Source: Synergistaceae bacterium (GTDB lineage Bacteria; Synergistota; Synergistia; Synergistales; Synergistaceae). From it: DNA of 5,583 bases. The stretch lies in contig JAAYEY010000252.1 in assembly GCA_012728505.1 (NCBI GenBank), positions 1 to 5,583 of the forward strand. The letters are read 5' to 3'. The notes under the pieces were generated by a model. That model searched no databases and was not told the origin of the DNA. It saw nothing but the letters and a program-made list of their open reading frames with translations. Numbering within the stretch: position 1 is the first letter of the stretch; each line of letters starts with the position of its first letter. The position numbers and the translations under genes are program-made. Positions 5,142-5,583 of this stretch are shown here, in pieces.

Positions 5142-5583
5142 ATGGAAGACAAAACTGAGACAAAAAAAATAATAGGCGAAGTCATATCAGAGATTATCGG
5201 AGACCTTAGAAACGGCTCTGTTAAAAAAGTCGACATAGGGCTGATGGTATATGGTAGCGAGCTTGGCAGCGAAGAGCTTTTAAAAGGGGCCGTGTTTGCA
5301 ATGCAGAACGACCCGACCATCAACGTCGTAGCGATAGGACCTAAAACGGTTGGCTTTGAAGGTATTCAGTGGATTGAGACTCCTGCCTGTGAAGCCGACA
5401 TATCAAAGGCAATGGAAAAGGCCCTTAAAGATGGAATAATAGCTGGGGCGGTAGCTTTGCACTATCCATTCCCCCTTGGTGTGACAACCATAGGCAAGGT
5501 GCTGACTCCGGCTAGGGCAAAGCCGTGCTTTATAGCATCCTCAACAGGGGCCTCCTCATCCAACAGGGTTGAAGCAATGGTCA
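5142..5583 (+). CDS. grdD: Glycine reductase component C alpha subunit GrdD (3' end cut by window edge)
   Basis: The first 147 codons of a gene that runs off the right edge; the family is usually a little under 400 residues. GrdD is related to PlsX-type phosphate acyltransferases and, with GrdC, makes acetyl phosphate from the acetyl group taken from GrdA. Motifs visible are GLMVYGSELGSEELLKGA (33-50), a Rossmann-like VVAIGPK (62-68), HYPFPLGVTTIGKVLTP (107-123) and NRVEAMV (141-147), all typical of the N-terminal part. The catalytic Cys described near residue 359 in the family lies beyond the window, so activity cannot be judged. The ATG at 5142 is preceded at seven bases by AAAGGTG (5128-5134), which overlaps the grdC stop, suggesting translational coupling. 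An N-terminal extension of about 30 charged residues precedes the first conserved strand. Confidence 0.93.
   Translation, partial: MEDKTETKKIIGEVISEIIGDLRNGSVKKVDIGLMVYGSELGSEELLKGAVFAMQNDPTINVVAIGPKTVGFEGIQWIETPACEADISKAMEKALKDGIIAGAVALHYPFPLGVTTIGKVLTPARAKPCFIASSTGASSSNRVEAMV

Noticed and set aside
5135..5323. A 62-residue minus-strand frame over the start of grdD
   Set aside because: Opposite strand of the conserved GrdD N terminus; no supporting signals.
1..5583. CRISPR arrays, tRNA or rRNA genes, insertion sequences, attachment sites
   Set aside because: No regular repeat-spacer pattern, cloverleaf, transposase frame or terminal inverted repeats were seen on either strand.

Overview
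The window carries most of a glycine reductase (Grd) locus, the selenium-dependent system that Stickland-type amino-acid-fermenting anaerobes use to turn glycine into acetyl phosphate and ammonia. All genes are on the + strand, in the order grdX, grdE, grdB, (regulatory gap), grdC, grdD (cut by the right edge). The host must be an anaerobe that inserts selenocysteine at UGA. The gene set, the strong Shine-Dalgarno sites and the AT-rich spacers fit Clostridia or Synergistota. I cannot choose between these from the window alone.

Left region (1-246): a sigma-70-type promoter drives a leader that holds a single glycine riboswitch aptamer (about 46-152). A small hairpin follows, then a long imperfect hairpin with an eight-T tract (182-246) that looks like an intrinsic terminator. 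The terminator overlaps the ribosome-binding site, the start codon and the first codons of grdX, so this is a glycine-responsive leader whose expression platform lies partly inside a coding region.

Component B region (225-3331): grdX is a small accessory gene of unknown biochemical role. grdE encodes the pyruvoyl proprotein of component B, with its Asn-Cys processing site. grdB encodes the selenoprotein subunit of component B. grdB is one gene of 434 residues read through an in-frame TGA at 3071-3073 (selenocysteine 349, in a U-x-x-C-x-x-C motif). A SECIS-like hairpin lies just after the TGA. The riboswitch ligand and the GrdB sequence type both point to glycine rather than sarcosine or betaine.

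Gap (3332-3590): a 21-base-arm hairpin without a T tract, an 8-bp inverted repeat, and a second promoter lie here, so component C appears to have its own transcription start.

Component C region (3591-5583): grdC (thiolase/FabH-like) and the first 147 codons of grdD (PlsX-like) encode the subunits that release the acetyl group as acetyl phosphate. grdA, the small selenoprotein that carries the carboxymethyl group from B to C, is not in the window; it often sits between grdE and grdB. Thioredoxin and thioredoxin reductase genes are also absent. The system is known. The less ordinary parts are the terminator over the grdX start, the missing grdA, and the separate control of grdCD.
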